A stretch of 64,000 bases of DNA from Psychrobacter aquimaris (GTDB lineage: Bacteria; Pseudomonadota; Gammaproteobacteria; Pseudomonadales; Moraxellaceae): positions 56,659 through 120,658 of the forward strand of contig NZ_JABASR010000013.1 in NCBI RefSeq assembly GCF_016107525.1, given 5' to 3'. Below, piece by piece: positions 38,792 through 49,315 of this stretch. The position numbers were made by a program, and so were the translations under genes. The notes beneath the pieces are model-generated. The model saw nothing but the letters and a program-made list of their open reading frames with translations, did no database searches and was not told the DNA's origin. Every line of letters begins with the position of its first letter. The stretch's first letter is position 1.

Positions 38792-39256
38792 ATGCAAGCT
38801 GTACAAGTTAAAGTGTTAAACCCGAAAATTACTGAAGATAAAGCGTTCTCGTTACCGACACGCGCCACTGATGGCAGCGCTGGTATCGACTTGCGCGCTT
38901 GTATTGATGAGCCATTGACGATTAAAGCAGGTGCCACGCATTTAATTGGCACTGGTCTCGCAGTTTATATTCAAGACCCTAATTATGCAGGGATGATTTT
39001 ACCGCGTTCAGGTCTTGGTCATAAGCACGGTATCGTCTTGGGTAATTTGGTCGGCTTGATTGATGCTGACTATCAAGGTGAGCTGATGGTCAGTATTTGG
39101 AATCGTAGTAATGAGGATTTTGTGTTGAATCCTGCGGAACGTATGGCACAATATGTAGTCGTACCCGTTGCCCGCCCTGAGTTTGAAGTGGTCTCAGAAT
39201 TTAGTGATACCAGTGCACGCGGTGCGGGCGGCTTTGGACATTCAGGCCGCCAGTAA
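38792..39256 (+). CDS. dut: deoxyuridine 5'-triphosphate nucleotidohydrolase (dUTPase)
   Basis: dUTPase hydrolyses dUTP to dUMP and pyrophosphate, preventing uracil misincorporation and supplying dTMP synthesis. The 154-residue trimeric-type protein has all five motifs: [34 protein letters not shown] (catalytic Asp); AERMAQYVV; and the mobile C-terminal arm [10 protein letters not shown], which closes over the site. It heads a dut-algC-argB set also found in this order in Pseudomonas, here with 90 bp to the next gene. Confidence 0.96.
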   Translation: MQAVQVKVLNPKITEDKAFSLPTRATDGSAGIDLRACIDEPLTIKAGATHLIGTGLAVYIQDPNYAGMILPRSGLGHKHGIVLGNLVGLIDADYQGELMVSIWNRSNEDFVLNPAERMAQYVVVPVARPEFEVVSEFSDTSARGAGGFGHSGRQ

Positions 39257-39346
39257 TTAGTGGTCATTACTGATTTGCCATTTTAATTGTACTTTAGCCA
39301 TCACAAAACCATGATCACGTGAATCACGCCATAAGGAGAGTAAGCG

Positions 39347-41128
39347 ATGCCGTCTTTTGCTGCGCAGCAATGCTTATTTCGTGCTTATGATATTCGTGGT
39401 TCACGCCAGCATTTCACCACTGACTTTATTCTAGCGTTAGGCAAGGCATTTTCTCATCTTTATAGTGCCACAGATTGCGATTCAACAGCGGCTCCTGCCA
39501 ATGCTTGCCTGCCAAAGCCAAGCATTAACCTTGAGAATACCATCATTGTGCTTGGTTATGACGTGCGTCTCGGTAGTGATATTATCGCTCAGAGATTGGC
39601 TGATATATTGACTGAATACGGCTTACAGGTTATCCAGCTGGGGCTAATTACTACACCTATGATGGTTTTTTGGGCAGAACAATATTCTGGTCATGGCATT
39701 ATCGTCACCGCCAGCCATTCGGCTAAAGACATTTTAGGTATCAAATGGTTGGTCAACCATCAATCTCCGAGTCATGCAGAGATTCAGTTGCTTTGGCAAA
39801 AAACACGGGCTAACTATGCCTGTGATCTTAGTGACTCTCAAGCACGGGTTGATGCTCAAAATACGCTGACAAATACCATTGATAAGCCTATTTGTAGTCA
39901 GCAATTCAATTTATCTGATACACAAGTCGCGACGACTTATATTGAGGCTATCGCTCAAGTTTTTAAGCAAATCCATCCCTGTAATAAACAACACTCCAAA
40001 GATAATAAGCCACCATCTAACACCCTTAATGCAGTAGTCGTCATAGACTGCATGCATGGGGCGACCAGTAATATCGCCCAGCGTTTATTTGAGAATTTTT
40101 GCCAGCAGGTCATCATGCTCAATGACACCGCAGATGGCAGTTTTCCCTCTGGCAATCCTGATCCCACTGAACCACACCGTCTTAAACAGTTACAGCGAAG
40201 TGTGCTTCAGCATCAAGCAGACATAGGCCTCGCCTTTGATGGTGATGGCGATCGCTTAATGATTGTCGATAATAGCGGTAAGGTTGTCACGCCCGATCAC
40301 TTGCTATACTTATTAGCACAAGTGGCGCTGACCGAACATCCTAAAGCGCTATGTTCTAAAAGCTCAGTCAATTCACAACCGCCCTCTCAAATCCTTTTTG
40401 ATATTAAATGCTCCCATCATCTGCCGAAGCTCTTGTCTAATCTTGGCGCAACACCCGTGCTCAGCAAAACGGGCAGCAGTTTTATGCGCCGACAGATGCA
40501 GCAGTCTGCTGGTCAAATTGTCTTTGCGGGTGAATTATCAGGGCACTTTATATTTAATGACAGCCGCTTTATTATTTATGATGACGCCATGTACGCCGCA
40601 TTACGACTGTTGCATTGGTTAGTCACCGCTCATGGCGTTCAAGGTAAAAGAGCACTGACAGATATGACTCAAAATCTGCCTGCTATGGTGAGTACTGCTG
40701 ACCATTACTTGCCGATGCCTAAAACCCTTAAAAAAGACGATGCTATCATCGAGCAGCTGACCCAATTTTGTCAGTATTTACGCCAACTCGTGGAAGCGAC
40801 CGTAGCAGAAGACTCTGGTGATCATTGGATAGCGACTCGTCAACCATCACCTTGCCGTTGTTCTACGAGCTGGCAATATATGACATCCAAGCAAGCCAAC
40901 TGCTTATTGCCAGTGGGGACGAAGCTGAGCTGTATTGATGGCGTGCGTTTGGATTTCGCCCATGGTTTTGGGGTGCTCCGCCAATCAAATACCAGTCACA
41001 ATCTTACCGCACGCTTTGCTGGTGATAGCATGGAAGACCTAAGAGATATCCAAGCAAAATTTGCCGCTTTATGTTGCCCATTTGATAAAAAACTGGCAGA
41101 ACAAATTGTCGCTATTCCTGCGGAATAG
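39347..41128 (+). CDS. algC: phosphomannomutase/phosphoglucomutase (AlgC-like) with variant active-site loop
   Basis: This alpha-D-phosphohexomutase interconverts 1- and 6-phosphosugars for polysaccharide and LPS precursors. Seen are FRAYDIRG at the N-terminus, the catalytic-serine loop IVTASHSAKDILGIKW (~124-139), metal loop AFDGDGDRLMIVD, sugar-specificity loop FAGELSGHFIFND and phosphate-binding RQSNTSHNLTARF. Two oddities: the chain is 593 residues rather than ~460, with Ser/Gln/His-rich insertions (near 40-60, 160-215 and 345-360), and the usual TGSHNPxxYNG is TASHSAKDILG. The catalytic Ser remains, so activity is plausible. The dut and argB neighbours match the Pseudomonas algC locus, supporting orthology; a changed substrate is possible. 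Confidence 0.85.
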   Translation: MPSFAAQQCLFRAYDIRGSRQHFTTDFILALGKAFSHLYSATDCDSTAAPANACLPKPSINLENTIIVLGYDVRLGSDIIAQRLADILTEYGLQVIQLGLITTPMMVFWAEQYSGHGIIVTASHSAKDILGIKWLVNHQSPSHAEIQLLWQKTRANYACDLSDSQARVDAQNTLTNTIDKPICSQQFNLSDTQVATTYIEAIAQVFKQIHPCNKQHSKDNKPPSNTLNAVVVIDCMHGATSNIAQRLFENFCQQVIMLNDTADGSFPSGNPDPTEPHRLKQLQRSVLQHQADIGLAFDGDGDRLMIVDNSGKVVTPDHLLYLLAQVALTEHPKALCSKSSVNSQPPSQILFDIKCSHHLPKLLSNLGATPVLSKTGSSFMRRQMQQSAGQIVFAGELSGHFIFNDSRFIIYDDAMYAALRLLHWLVTAHGVQGKRALTDMTQNLPAMVSTADHYLPMPKTLKKDDAIIEQLTQFCQYLRQLVEATVAEDSGDHWIATRQPSPCRCSTSWQYMTSKQANCLLPVGTKLSCIDGVRLDFAHGFGVLRQSNTSHNLTARFAGDSMEDLRDIQAKFAALCCPFDKKLAEQIVAIPAE

Positions 41129-41170
41129 TTGTCATTAAAGTAGTTGCTGTCAAAATAGTTGCTATCAAAT
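41126..41170. repeat. three 15-bp tandem repeat units at the algC 3' end
   Basis: TAGTTGTCATTAAAG, TAGTTGCTGTCAAAA and TAGTTGCTATCAAAT lie head to tail, the first containing the algC stop codon. A related 15-bp unit with a TTGCTATC core lies inside the DUF938 gene at 59816-59845. Confidence 0.75.
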
Positions 41171-41200
41171 AAAATGTGACTTTTCAATACCACAACTTAG

Positions 41201-42124
<924 letters not shown>

Positions 42125-42136
42125 CAGGAGTAAATC

Positions 42137-42373
42137 ATGGCATTGTGGCTTTGGTGTCTACTTTTTATCTTAGAAAGCCTGTATTGCTGGTGGATTATTG
42201 GCTATGGTGGCGCAAAATGGATAGAAGGGTGGAAGTCATTTTTCCTCATTGAGTGGTTTGCACTAGATTGGAATGCCGAACAAATTCGCCTGTATGTGCT
42301 TATTATTTGGGGCTTTAGTGTGATTTGGTTTATTGTTGGAGTTATTAAGCCTGAGCTAAGATTTAATTATTAG
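42137..42373 (+). CDS. small tryptophan-rich membrane protein of unknown function
   Basis: The 78-residue protein has two predicted spans (~3-25 and ~50-72) around a short loop, is rich in Trp (10) and has an Arg/Asn-containing C-terminus. I do not recognise a family. It starts 12 bp after argB with AGCAGGAG upstream, so it is almost certainly translated from the argB transcript. A CCTGAGCTAA/TTAGCTCAGG hairpin (42350-42379) encloses its stop codon and may end the transcript. Confidence 0.7.
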   Translation: MALWLWCLLFILESLYCWWIIGYGGAKWIEGWKSFFLIEWFALDWNAEQIRLYVLIIWGFSVIWFIVGVIKPELRFNY

Positions 42374-42379
42374 CTCAGG
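42350..42379 (+). terminator. possible weak terminator hairpin overlapping a stop codon
   Basis: Ten-base arms CCTGAGCTAA and TTAGCTCAGG flank a ten-base AT loop. The following CTCTTTACG is only weakly T-rich, so termination is uncertain. It lies between convergent genes. Confidence 0.45.
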
Positions 42380-42395
42380 CTCTTTACGCCCGTTT

Positions 42396-42767
42396 TTAAC
42401 CAAACACACGCTCAAACTCCGCTTCATCAAAGCCGCATAATAATATCTGCTGGTTTTTATCTACTCGCTCACCCTCAACTATCGGACGTTTGATCATACT
42501 GGTATTTTCTACGAGCAAATCAATGGCACTGTCTACGCTAGCGTCAGCGGCTTGCTTCTGACTGTCGTCTAGTTTTCGCCATGTCGTACCGCGCTTATTG
42601 AGCACTTTATCAATACCTAGCTCATTGACCCAGCGCTGTACCGTTTCTTTATCGATACCTTGTTTTTTATAATCATGAAACTCATAGCTAACGTCCAATT
42701 CATCCAGCTTATTGAACGCCTTTTTCATCGTGCTGCACGACTTGATGCCGTAAATAGTGATGGTCAT
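42396..42767 (-). CDS. ArsC/Spx/YffB-family thioredoxin-fold reductase
   Basis: The 123-residue protein matches E. coli YffB and the ArsC superfamily: ITIYGIKSCSTMKKAFNKLD at the N-terminus carries the active-site Cys (GIKSCST). VLNKRGTTWRKLDDSQK and SMIKRPIVEGERVD (conserved Arg-Pro) follow, then GFDEAEFERVF. Such proteins are thought to reduce mixed disulfides with glutathione, but the cellular substrate is unsettled. GGAG lies well placed before the ATG. It converges on the small membrane protein and diverges from leuS. Confidence 0.87.
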   Translation of the reverse strand: MTITIYGIKSCSTMKKAFNKLDELDVSYEFHDYKKQGIDKETVQRWVNELGIDKVLNKRGTTWRKLDDSQKQAADASVDSAIDLLVENTSMIKRPIVEGERVDKNQQILLCGFDEAEFERVFG

Positions 42768-42993
42768 AAAAACTCCAAATCAATGATTATTATTCTGTTT
42801 ATTATACCTAAGCCTATGGGTATTTGGTTTATGATAACCAAAACATTAAAAACACGCTCAAATTTTCGGATCTGTGTCCTTCGAGATGCGCAAACGCCCT
42901 ATCATATCGTCGCAATTTTCGCCAAATTACGCTATGCTATGGCATTATTTAATTTCACTCAATTTACCTGTAATAACAAATTCCGAGCCGACT

Positions 42994-45681
42994 ATGAGCA
43001 ACGCCGTGACAGCAGACCAATCAGAAAACAATTATTATAACCCGCAAGCGATAGAAGCCGCGCAGCAGACCAAATGGGCAACTGACAAGCGCTTTGAAGT
43101 GAGTAATGAGCCAAGCGATAAGCCAAGTCGCTATATGCTGTCGATGTTCCCTTACCCAAGTGGCAAGCTGCATATGGGTCACGTGCGTAACTATACGATT
43201 TCTGATGTACTGAGCCGTTACTATCGTCTTAAGGGCTATGAAGTCATGCAGCCAATGGGCTGGGATGGTTTTGGCTTGCCAGCAGAAAATGCGGCGATTG
43301 CTAACCAAACACCACCTGCTGCATGGACGTTTGCCAATATTGACAGTATGCGTGCCCAGCTTAAATTGTTGGGTTTGTCCATTGACTGGTCACGTGAATT
43401 TGCTACTTGCAGCCCTGAGTATTATCAGTGGGAACAGTGGTTGTTTTTACAGTTGTACAAAAAAGGCTTGGTCTACAAAAAGCTTTCGACGGTCAACTGG
43501 GATCCTGTTGACAATACCGTCTTAGCCAATGAACAAGTCATCGATGGTAAAGGCTGGCGTAGTGGCGCTGCAGTCGAAAAGCGCGACATCCCAATGTATT
43601 ACTTTAATATCACCGATTATGCTGACGAATTGCTCGATGATTTGGATCAGCTAGAAGGTCACTGGCCATCAGAAGTATTGACCATGCAGCGTAACTGGAT
43701 TGGTCGTAGCGCAGGTATGGAAGTACACTTCCCTTATGAGCTTGCTGGCGAGACCAATACGTTAGATGTGTTCACTACTCGCCCTGATACTTTGATGGGT
43801 GTGACTTATGTGGCAGTCGCGGCCGAACATCCGCTAGCGCAGTATGCGGCTGAGCATGATGAAGCGATTGCGCAATTCTGTGCGCTTTGCAAAAAAGGCT
43901 CAGTCGCGGAAGCAGACCTAGCTAAAGCTGAAAAAATCGGTATGGCTACTGGCCTTACGGTCACGCATCCACTCACTGGCGAAGAAGTACCCGTATGGGT
44001 TGCCAACTATGTGCTCATGAGCTACGGCTCAGGCGCGGTGATGGCTGTACCTGCTCATGATGAGCGTGATTATGAATTTGCGATTAAATACAGCTTACCT
44101 ATTAAACAAGTCATCGATATCCCTGTCGGCTATTTTGATGCGTTAGAAGCAGACGCTAAAGCGAACGATACTGAGATTAATCGTGCTTATACCGAACGCA
44201 ATACCTTAGTCAACTCAGGCGAGTTTGATGGGTTGGACTTTGAGCAAGCATTTGAAGCAATGCTAGCTAAGCTTGAGCCAAAAGAGCTTGCTAAGAAAAA
44301 AATCCAATACCGTCTCCGTGATTGGGGGGTGTCTCGCCAGCGTTATTGGGGCTGCCCTATCCCAATGATCAACTGTGAGCATTGTGGTACTGTGCCTGTT
44401 GAAGAGCAAGATTTGCCCGTTGTGTTACCGACTGATGTCGTTCCTGACGGTCGCGGAAATCCGTTAAAAAACATTCCAGAGTTTGTCAATACGACGTGTC
44501 CTAAATGCGGTAATCCTGCTGAGCGCGAAACTGATACCTTTGACACCTTTGTGGAGTCAAGCTGGTACTATGCACGCTTTGCCAGCCCAAATGATGCGCA
44601 AAGCATGGTCAACAAATCTGCTGCCAATAAATGGCTGCCTGTCGATCAATACATCGGCGGTGTTGAGCACGCGGTGATGCATCTACTCTATGCACGCTTT
44701 TTCCATAAGCTCATGCGTGATGAAGACTTGGTATCAGGAAATGAGCCGTTTGCTAATTTGATGACGCAAGGCATGGTATTGGCAGGGACATTTTATCGCC
44801 TAAATGCAGATGGCAGTACCACGTACTACTTTGCAGAAGACGTCGATATCGATTATGACGAACGTGGTCAACCGATTAAAGCCATCTTAACATCTGATGG
44901 ACAGCCAGTAACCATTGGCAAAATCGAAAAAATGTCTAAGTCAAAAAATAACGGTGTCGATCCGCAAATTACCATCGATAAATACGGCGCTGATACCGTT
45001 CGTCTCTATACGCTCTTTACCGCGCCTGCGGATCAAACGCTAGAATGGTCAGATGATGCGCTCAAAGGCCCTTATAACTTCGTCAAGAAAGTATGGCGTA
45101 TTGCTACTGAACACATGCAAGCGCTTACTGCCGCGAACCTAAGTATCGAGACACTAAACAATGAAGCTTTGAGCACTGATGGCTTAAGCAAAGAAGCCAA
45201 AAACTTACGCCGTAAAACTCATGAAACCATTGCTAAAATCGATAGTGATTTGGGTGATCGTTTGGCACTGAACACGCCTGTATCAAGTTTGATGGAGCTT
45301 GCCAACGAGCTGACTGGCTTTAAGGCCAATAGCAAGCAAGACTTACAGGTACAGCATGAAGCATTGGTTGATCTGCTGATTATGCTATCCGTATATGCGC
45401 CGCACATTGGCGAACATTTACTTGAGCAATTGGGTTTAGATACCCTTACCTTGAATTATCCAGAAGTTGACAAAAGCGCTCTGGTACAAGACATGATCAC
45501 GATGGTGGTACAGGTCAATGGTAAAATGCGCGGTAAAATGGATGTAGCCCCAGATAGCGATCCAGAACAGCTAAAAGCACAAGCACGTTCAATGGAAAGT
45601 GTGGCAAAATTCTTGACTGGCGACATCAAAAAAGAAATCGTCGTCCCTAATAAGCTGGTAAACATCGTGGTGGTAGGCTAG
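42994..45681 (+). CDS. leuS: leucyl-tRNA synthetase
   Basis: LeuS charges tRNA-Leu and edits mischarged products. The 895-residue class I enzyme has the HIGH-type motif [16 protein letters not shown], the CP1 editing domain ([40 protein letters not shown]), a zinc-like [11 protein letters not shown] / CPKCGNP pair, the leucine-specific [15 protein letters not shown], and [12 protein letters not shown]. The ATG at 42994 (MSNAV) is preferred; an in-frame start at 42874 would add 40 unconserved residues. It precedes lptE and holA, the order in E. coli (leuS-lptE-holA). Confidence 0.97.
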   Translation: MSNAVTADQSENNYYNPQAIEAAQQTKWATDKRFEVSNEPSDKPSRYMLSMFPYPSGKLHMGHVRNYTISDVLSRYYRLKGYEVMQPMGWDGFGLPAENAAIANQTPPAAWTFANIDSMRAQLKLLGLSIDWSREFATCSPEYYQWEQWLFLQLYKKGLVYKKLSTVNWDPVDNTVLANEQVIDGKGWRSGAAVEKRDIPMYYFNITDYADELLDDLDQLEGHWPSEVLTMQRNWIGRSAGMEVHFPYELAGETNTLDVFTTRPDTLMGVTYVAVAAEHPLAQYAAEHDEAIAQFCALCKKGSVAEADLAKAEKIGMATGLTVTHPLTGEEVPVWVANYVLMSYGSGAVMAVPAHDERDYEFAIKYSLPIKQVIDIPVGYFDALEADAKANDTEINRAYTERNTLVNSGEFDGLDFEQAFEAMLAKLEPKELAKKKIQYRLRDWGVSRQRYWGCPIPMINCEHCGTVPVEEQDLPVVLPTDVVPDGRGNPLKNIPEFVNTTCPKCGNPAERETDTFDTFVESSWYYARFASPNDAQSMVNKSAANKWLPVDQYIGGVEHAVMHLLYARFFHKLMRDEDLVSGNEPFANLMTQGMVLAGTFYRLNADGSTTYYFAEDVDIDYDERGQPIKAILTSDGQPVTIGKIEKMSKSKNNGVDPQITIDKYGADTVRLYTLFTAPADQTLEWSDDALKGPYNFVKKVWRIATEHMQALTAANLSIETLNNEALSTDGLSKEAKNLRRKTHETIAKIDSDLGDRLALNTPVSSLMELANELTGFKANSKQDLQVQHEALVDLLIMLSVYAPHIGEHLLEQLGLDTLTLNYPEVDKSALVQDMITMVVQVNGKMRGKMDVAPDSDPEQLKAQARSMESVAKFLTGDIKKEIVVPNKLVNIVVVG

Positions 45682-45688
45682 ATTTTTT

Positions 45689-45739
45689 AGGCTCAGTACT
45701 TTTTATTAGTTTAATTATTAGTCTGAGCCTGTTTATAAT
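45689..45739 (+). terminator. possible hairpin between leuS and lptE
   Basis: AGGCTCAGTACT and AGTCTGAGCCT pair across a long AT-rich loop and are followed by GTTTATAAT. It may attenuate rather than end transcription, since lptE and holA continue on the same strand. Confidence 0.4.
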
Positions 45740-45754
45740 ATTAGGATAGCGATT

Positions 45755-46474
45755 ATGTCGTATAAATATCGAGTAGGTCAGTCATCCAAAGCCAGCTTAA
45801 GCAAAAAAGACGCTTTTGCCAAAAAATCAAGCGGACAAAAACTGGCGGCGGCTTTTCTAACTGCCCTGCCAATGTTTACACTATTAGGTGCAACGGCAGG
45901 TCTTAGTGGTTGCGGCTTTCAATTACGTGGCTATGATGCACCAATGCTGCTTGATGTCGCCAAAACAGCAGTGATTCTCGAAGACAATCGCATCTCATTT
46001 CCGCTTAAGCTGCCATTGACCAGACGCTTAGAAACTTTAGGTGTTGAGGTCATTGACAACATGACAGCAGCTGACGTTGCGAACAATAACAAACAAGAAA
46101 ACGCTGAACCTATTGCCGCTATCACCATCAATAACGTCCGTTTTAAGCGTTATGAGCTGGTCGGTGTACTGACAGAGATCCGCTTGGTACTTTCAGCAGA
46201 TGTCAGCTACCAGACCATGGAAAATGGCAAACCAATTACGCTAAGCAACCCTATCCAAGTCGAGCGTAGCTATCAATATAATGAGGCATCGGTGAGCACT
46301 GATGATCAGCAAGGCGATCAAATTCGTGACTGGCTCTATGACAGTTTGGCTCGCCGAATTACTGATCAATATGTCGCCATCTCCCTACCTAAGGTTAGCT
46401 CTTCTGGAGTCAAACAAACTGTTCAAAGCGGTAATGGCTCAACGTCGATCGCGGTGGTAGTGCCAAACCCATAA
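45755..46474 (+). CDS. lptE: LPS-assembly lipoprotein LptE
   Basis: LptE is the outer-membrane lipoprotein that plugs the LptD barrel and inserts LPS. The 239-residue precursor has a long N-region, a hydrophobic signal (~30-52) and the lipobox LSGCG; the following GFQLRGYD is the conserved start of mature LptE. The mature part shows IRLVLSADVSYQTM and REYQYNE-like VERSYQYNEASVST, typical of the family. The N-region before the hydrophobic core is unusually long and Lys/Ser-rich. AGGAT is well placed before the ATG. It sits between leuS and holA, as in other Gammaproteobacteria. Confidence 0.93.
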   Translation: MSYKYRVGQSSKASLSKKDAFAKKSSGQKLAAAFLTALPMFTLLGATAGLSGCGFQLRGYDAPMLLDVAKTAVILEDNRISFPLKLPLTRRLETLGVEVIDNMTAADVANNNKQENAEPIAAITINNVRFKRYELVGVLTEIRLVLSADVSYQTMENGKPITLSNPIQVERSYQYNEASVSTDDQQGDQIRDWLYDSLARRITDQYVAISLPKVSSSGVKQTVQSGNGSTSIAVVVPNP

Positions 46475-46532
46475 TTTATAATGCGCGACACATTCCACGT
46501 TTATTTTAATCAATCTGTGTGCTTATCACCCT

Positions 46533-47609
46533 ATGCAAGATACCTTTATACAGGCCTACCCAAAGCTACTAAAACCTTCCGTTGCAGTCGCTGGCTTGTG
46601 GCTAGCGCATGGTGATGAGCCACTACTCAGTCAATGGCTTATTGATGCCCTTCGCCCACATTGGCGCACGCAGAATTATGCGATTAAGCGTATTGAGCTG
46701 ATATCGGTCAAGAGCTGGCAAGAGGTATTGTCAGAGCTTGGTAGCCAGTCTTTATTTGATGATGCCAGTGCCTTGATCGTAACTGGCAATCATAAGCCAG
46801 ACAAGACCGTCATCGCTGAGCTTGAGCGCTTTGCTGTTGAGGCACAAACAGGTGCGCATAGCCATAGTTTGTTATGGTTAACGCCTAAGCAAGACAAACG
46901 AGCGCAAAGCGGCAAATGGTTTGCGCCATTTGCTCAATATGGTCATGTCATTGATTGCAATTTATATAATGAGCAGCAACGACAGCAGCTATTACAAATA
47001 CAGGCTCAGCAGTTTGGCTTACGGCTGTCTCGAGAGGCGTGGCAGCTGCTCATGTCGCATACTGAGCACCATTTGCTAAGCGCTTATCAGACTTTATGGC
47101 GGCTGTCCTATTTATTTGCGCCGCAGCTAGTCGCTAAGAATGAAGAGGCTATTCAACAGACTGAACCCTCTACACAACTGCCAAACAATATTGCCTTAGA
47201 CATTAAGGATCTACAAGCCGCGTTGGTCAGTGATGCACAGTTTAGTGTTTTTGATTTATCGGATGCCATGCTTGCTGGTAACAGCACGCAAGTCGCCAAA
47301 ATCATGTTTCAGCTGAAAGCCACAGATGAACCGACCACCTTGGTATTATGGGCAATCAGTAAAGACATGCGGCAAATTATGCAGTTGATGGATGGACAAG
47401 ACCCGCAAGCGCTTGGTATCTGGCGTAGCAAACAAGGGTTGTATCAGCAAGCTTGCCGTCGCCAGTCAACAGCGCAAACGGCTGAATGGCCTGCCCTGCT
47501 TTATAAATGTGACCAAGCCATCAAAGGACTCGTTCGTCAGCCAGCGTGGGAATTATTATTGCAGGCAGCGCTAGAACTATCAGGAAAACGCTTATTTGCT
47601 ATGCGATAA
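46533..47609 (+). CDS. holA: DNA polymerase III delta subunit
   Basis: HolA is the clamp-loader delta subunit that opens the beta clamp. The 358-residue protein has a weakly conserved AAA+-like N-domain without a functional Walker A. It shows GLWLAHGDEPLLSQWLIDAL, SLFDDASALIVTG, LWLTPKQDKRAQSGKW and, in the C-terminal domain, FDLSDAMLAGNSTQVAKIMF and LVLWAISKDMRQIMQL. The C-terminal helix region KGLVRQPAWELLLQAALEL matches the family. Position directly after lptE supports the call. No conventional ribosome-binding site is evident. Confidence 0.93.
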   Translation: MQDTFIQAYPKLLKPSVAVAGLWLAHGDEPLLSQWLIDALRPHWRTQNYAIKRIELISVKSWQEVLSELGSQSLFDDASALIVTGNHKPDKTVIAELERFAVEAQTGAHSHSLLWLTPKQDKRAQSGKWFAPFAQYGHVIDCNLYNEQQRQQLLQIQAQQFGLRLSREAWQLLMSHTEHHLLSAYQTLWRLSYLFAPQLVAKNEEAIQQTEPSTQLPNNIALDIKDLQAALVSDAQFSVFDLSDAMLAGNSTQVAKIMFQLKATDEPTTLVLWAISKDMRQIMQLMDGQDPQALGIWRSKQGLYQQACRRQSTAQTAEWPALLYKCDQAIKGLVRQPAWELLLQAALELSGKRLFAMR

Positions 47610-47869
47610 GTCTTAATGATTAATTCTTACCTCTCTATCACTTCTTTCGTTAAACCTGCCCCACCAAAAAACTCCATCTAAAGCACTCCGTCTTCCTATT
47701 ATTTTCTAGGTACATCCCTCTGACATCCATACCTGAGCAGTCGCTTAATTTCTGGATTTTTATTCGTCCTACATACGCCTTAACCTTTCGTAAACTAATT
47801 ATCATTTCCTTTTGCACATGAATTCTCTACTATATCTACACTTGATTTAACTGTGATTGGATTGTTGTC

Positions 47870-49198
47870 ATGCGCAAAATAAGCAAAAAATCTGCTATTA
47901 AATGGGGAGTTATCGCCCTAACTGTTATAGCACTAGCGGCGTTGGCCTATAGTTTTTTCAAACCCAAAGAAACTACCCCCAACTATCTGACCGCAGCGGC
48001 TGAGATTGGTGACATTGAAAACAACGTCATGGCGTCTGGTAAAGTCAAAGCCTTAAATACCGTCGATGTCGGCGCGCAAGTATCTGGTGAAGTAAAACGT
48101 CTGTATGTTGAGGTTGGTGACGAGGTGCAGCAAGGAGATCTTATTGCCCAAATCGATCAAGTCACACAAAAGAATAACTTAAGCAATGAGCAAGCAAGCC
48201 TTGAGCAAAGTGAAGCGGCGATACAAAGCGCCAAAGCAGAAGCATTAAGTAAACAAGCCAGCCTGAAGAGCGCGTATGCCGATCTTGCCAGCCGCCAGTC
48301 TGAACTCAAGCAAGCACAGACCGACTTTGCTCGTTTAAAATCTTTGGTCGCGATTGACGCAATATCCCAGCAAGAGTATGACACTCAAGCGACTCAGGTA
48401 GAAACCGCAAAAGCAGCTGTTGCCAACGCACGTGCTGCTATCGATACTGCTAAAGCAGCGATTGCTACAGCTGAGGCTAATATCAATAGCCAGGAAGCCG
48501 CGCTACGTAAGTCACAGACCAATGTCAGTACTGCTGAGGAAGATCTCAGCTACACTACTATCCGTGCGCCTATATCAGGTACCGTGGTATCGATCACAAC
48601 AGAGCAAGGCACCACAGTTAACGCCAATCAAACCGCGCCCACTATCGTGACATTAGCAGACCTATCGACCGTCCGTATCAACGCTCAAATCTCTGAAGCA
48701 GACGTCATCAACGTCGATGCTGGTATGCCTGTATATTTCAATATCATTGGTAACCCTGATCAAAAATTCGACGCCGTACTCAAAGCCATTGAGCCTGCAC
48801 CTGAGCAAATCAGCGATACCAGCTCGACCGATTCTGCTATTTATTATGTCGGTTATATCGAAGTACCCAATACCGATCGTCGCTTTCGTATTGATATGAC
48901 CGCACAGGTTTACATTATTATCGACCAAGCAAAAGACGCCTTACTGATACCCGCTGCCGCTTTACAACCCATCAAAAAAACCAACAAAGCCGCTGCCAAT
49001 CAAGATCCAAACGTAAAAATGGCGATGGTTCGTGTACTAAAAGCGGATGGTGAAGTGGTTGAACAAACGGTAAAAACAGGTATCAACAATCGCGTCAATG
49101 TACAAATTTTAAGTGGCCTGAGCAAAGGTGACGAAGTGATATTAGGCGAAGAAAGTTCTGCGAAAGGACAAGGCGGCAAAAGTGGTAGACCGTTTTAA
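47870..49198 (+). CDS. macA: periplasmic adaptor subunit of a MacAB-type efflux system
   Basis: The 442-residue HlyD/MFP-family protein has an N-terminal anchor (~12-30: WGVIALTVIALAALAYSFF), a lipoyl half-motif (VDVGAQVSGEVKRLYVEVGD), a long Ala/Gln/Lys coiled-coil hairpin (~105-215), the second lipoyl half (YTTIRAPISGTVVSITTEQG) and a beta-barrel/membrane-proximal C-part. MacA links the ABC transporter MacB to TolC and stimulates its ATPase. A 117-bp spacer leads to macB. The outer-membrane TolC partner is not in the window. Substrates in relatives include macrolides and small peptides; not predictable here. Confidence 0.93.
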   Translation: MRKISKKSAIKWGVIALTVIALAALAYSFFKPKETTPNYLTAAAEIGDIENNVMASGKVKALNTVDVGAQVSGEVKRLYVEVGDEVQQGDLIAQIDQVTQKNNLSNEQASLEQSEAAIQSAKAEALSKQASLKSAYADLASRQSELKQAQTDFARLKSLVAIDAISQQEYDTQATQVETAKAAVANARAAIDTAKAAIATAEANINSQEAALRKSQTNVSTAEEDLSYTTIRAPISGTVVSITTEQGTTVNANQTAPTIVTLADLSTVRINAQISEADVINVDAGMPVYFNIIGNPDQKFDAVLKAIEPAPEQISDTSSTDSAIYYVGYIEVPNTDRRFRIDMTAQVYIIIDQAKDALLIPAAALQPIKKTNKAAANQDPNVKMAMVRVLKADGEVVEQTVKTGINNRVNVQILSGLSKGDEVILGEESSAKGQGGKSGRPF

Positions 49199-49315
49199 TG
49201 TTTAAGCGTCTTAATGAGCGTAAAACCATACTGAATAAGCGTTTTATAACTTTTTATATATAATTTTTTATAATAAGTCATTATATATGCAGTACTGATA
49301 TAGGCAGCAGCGTAA

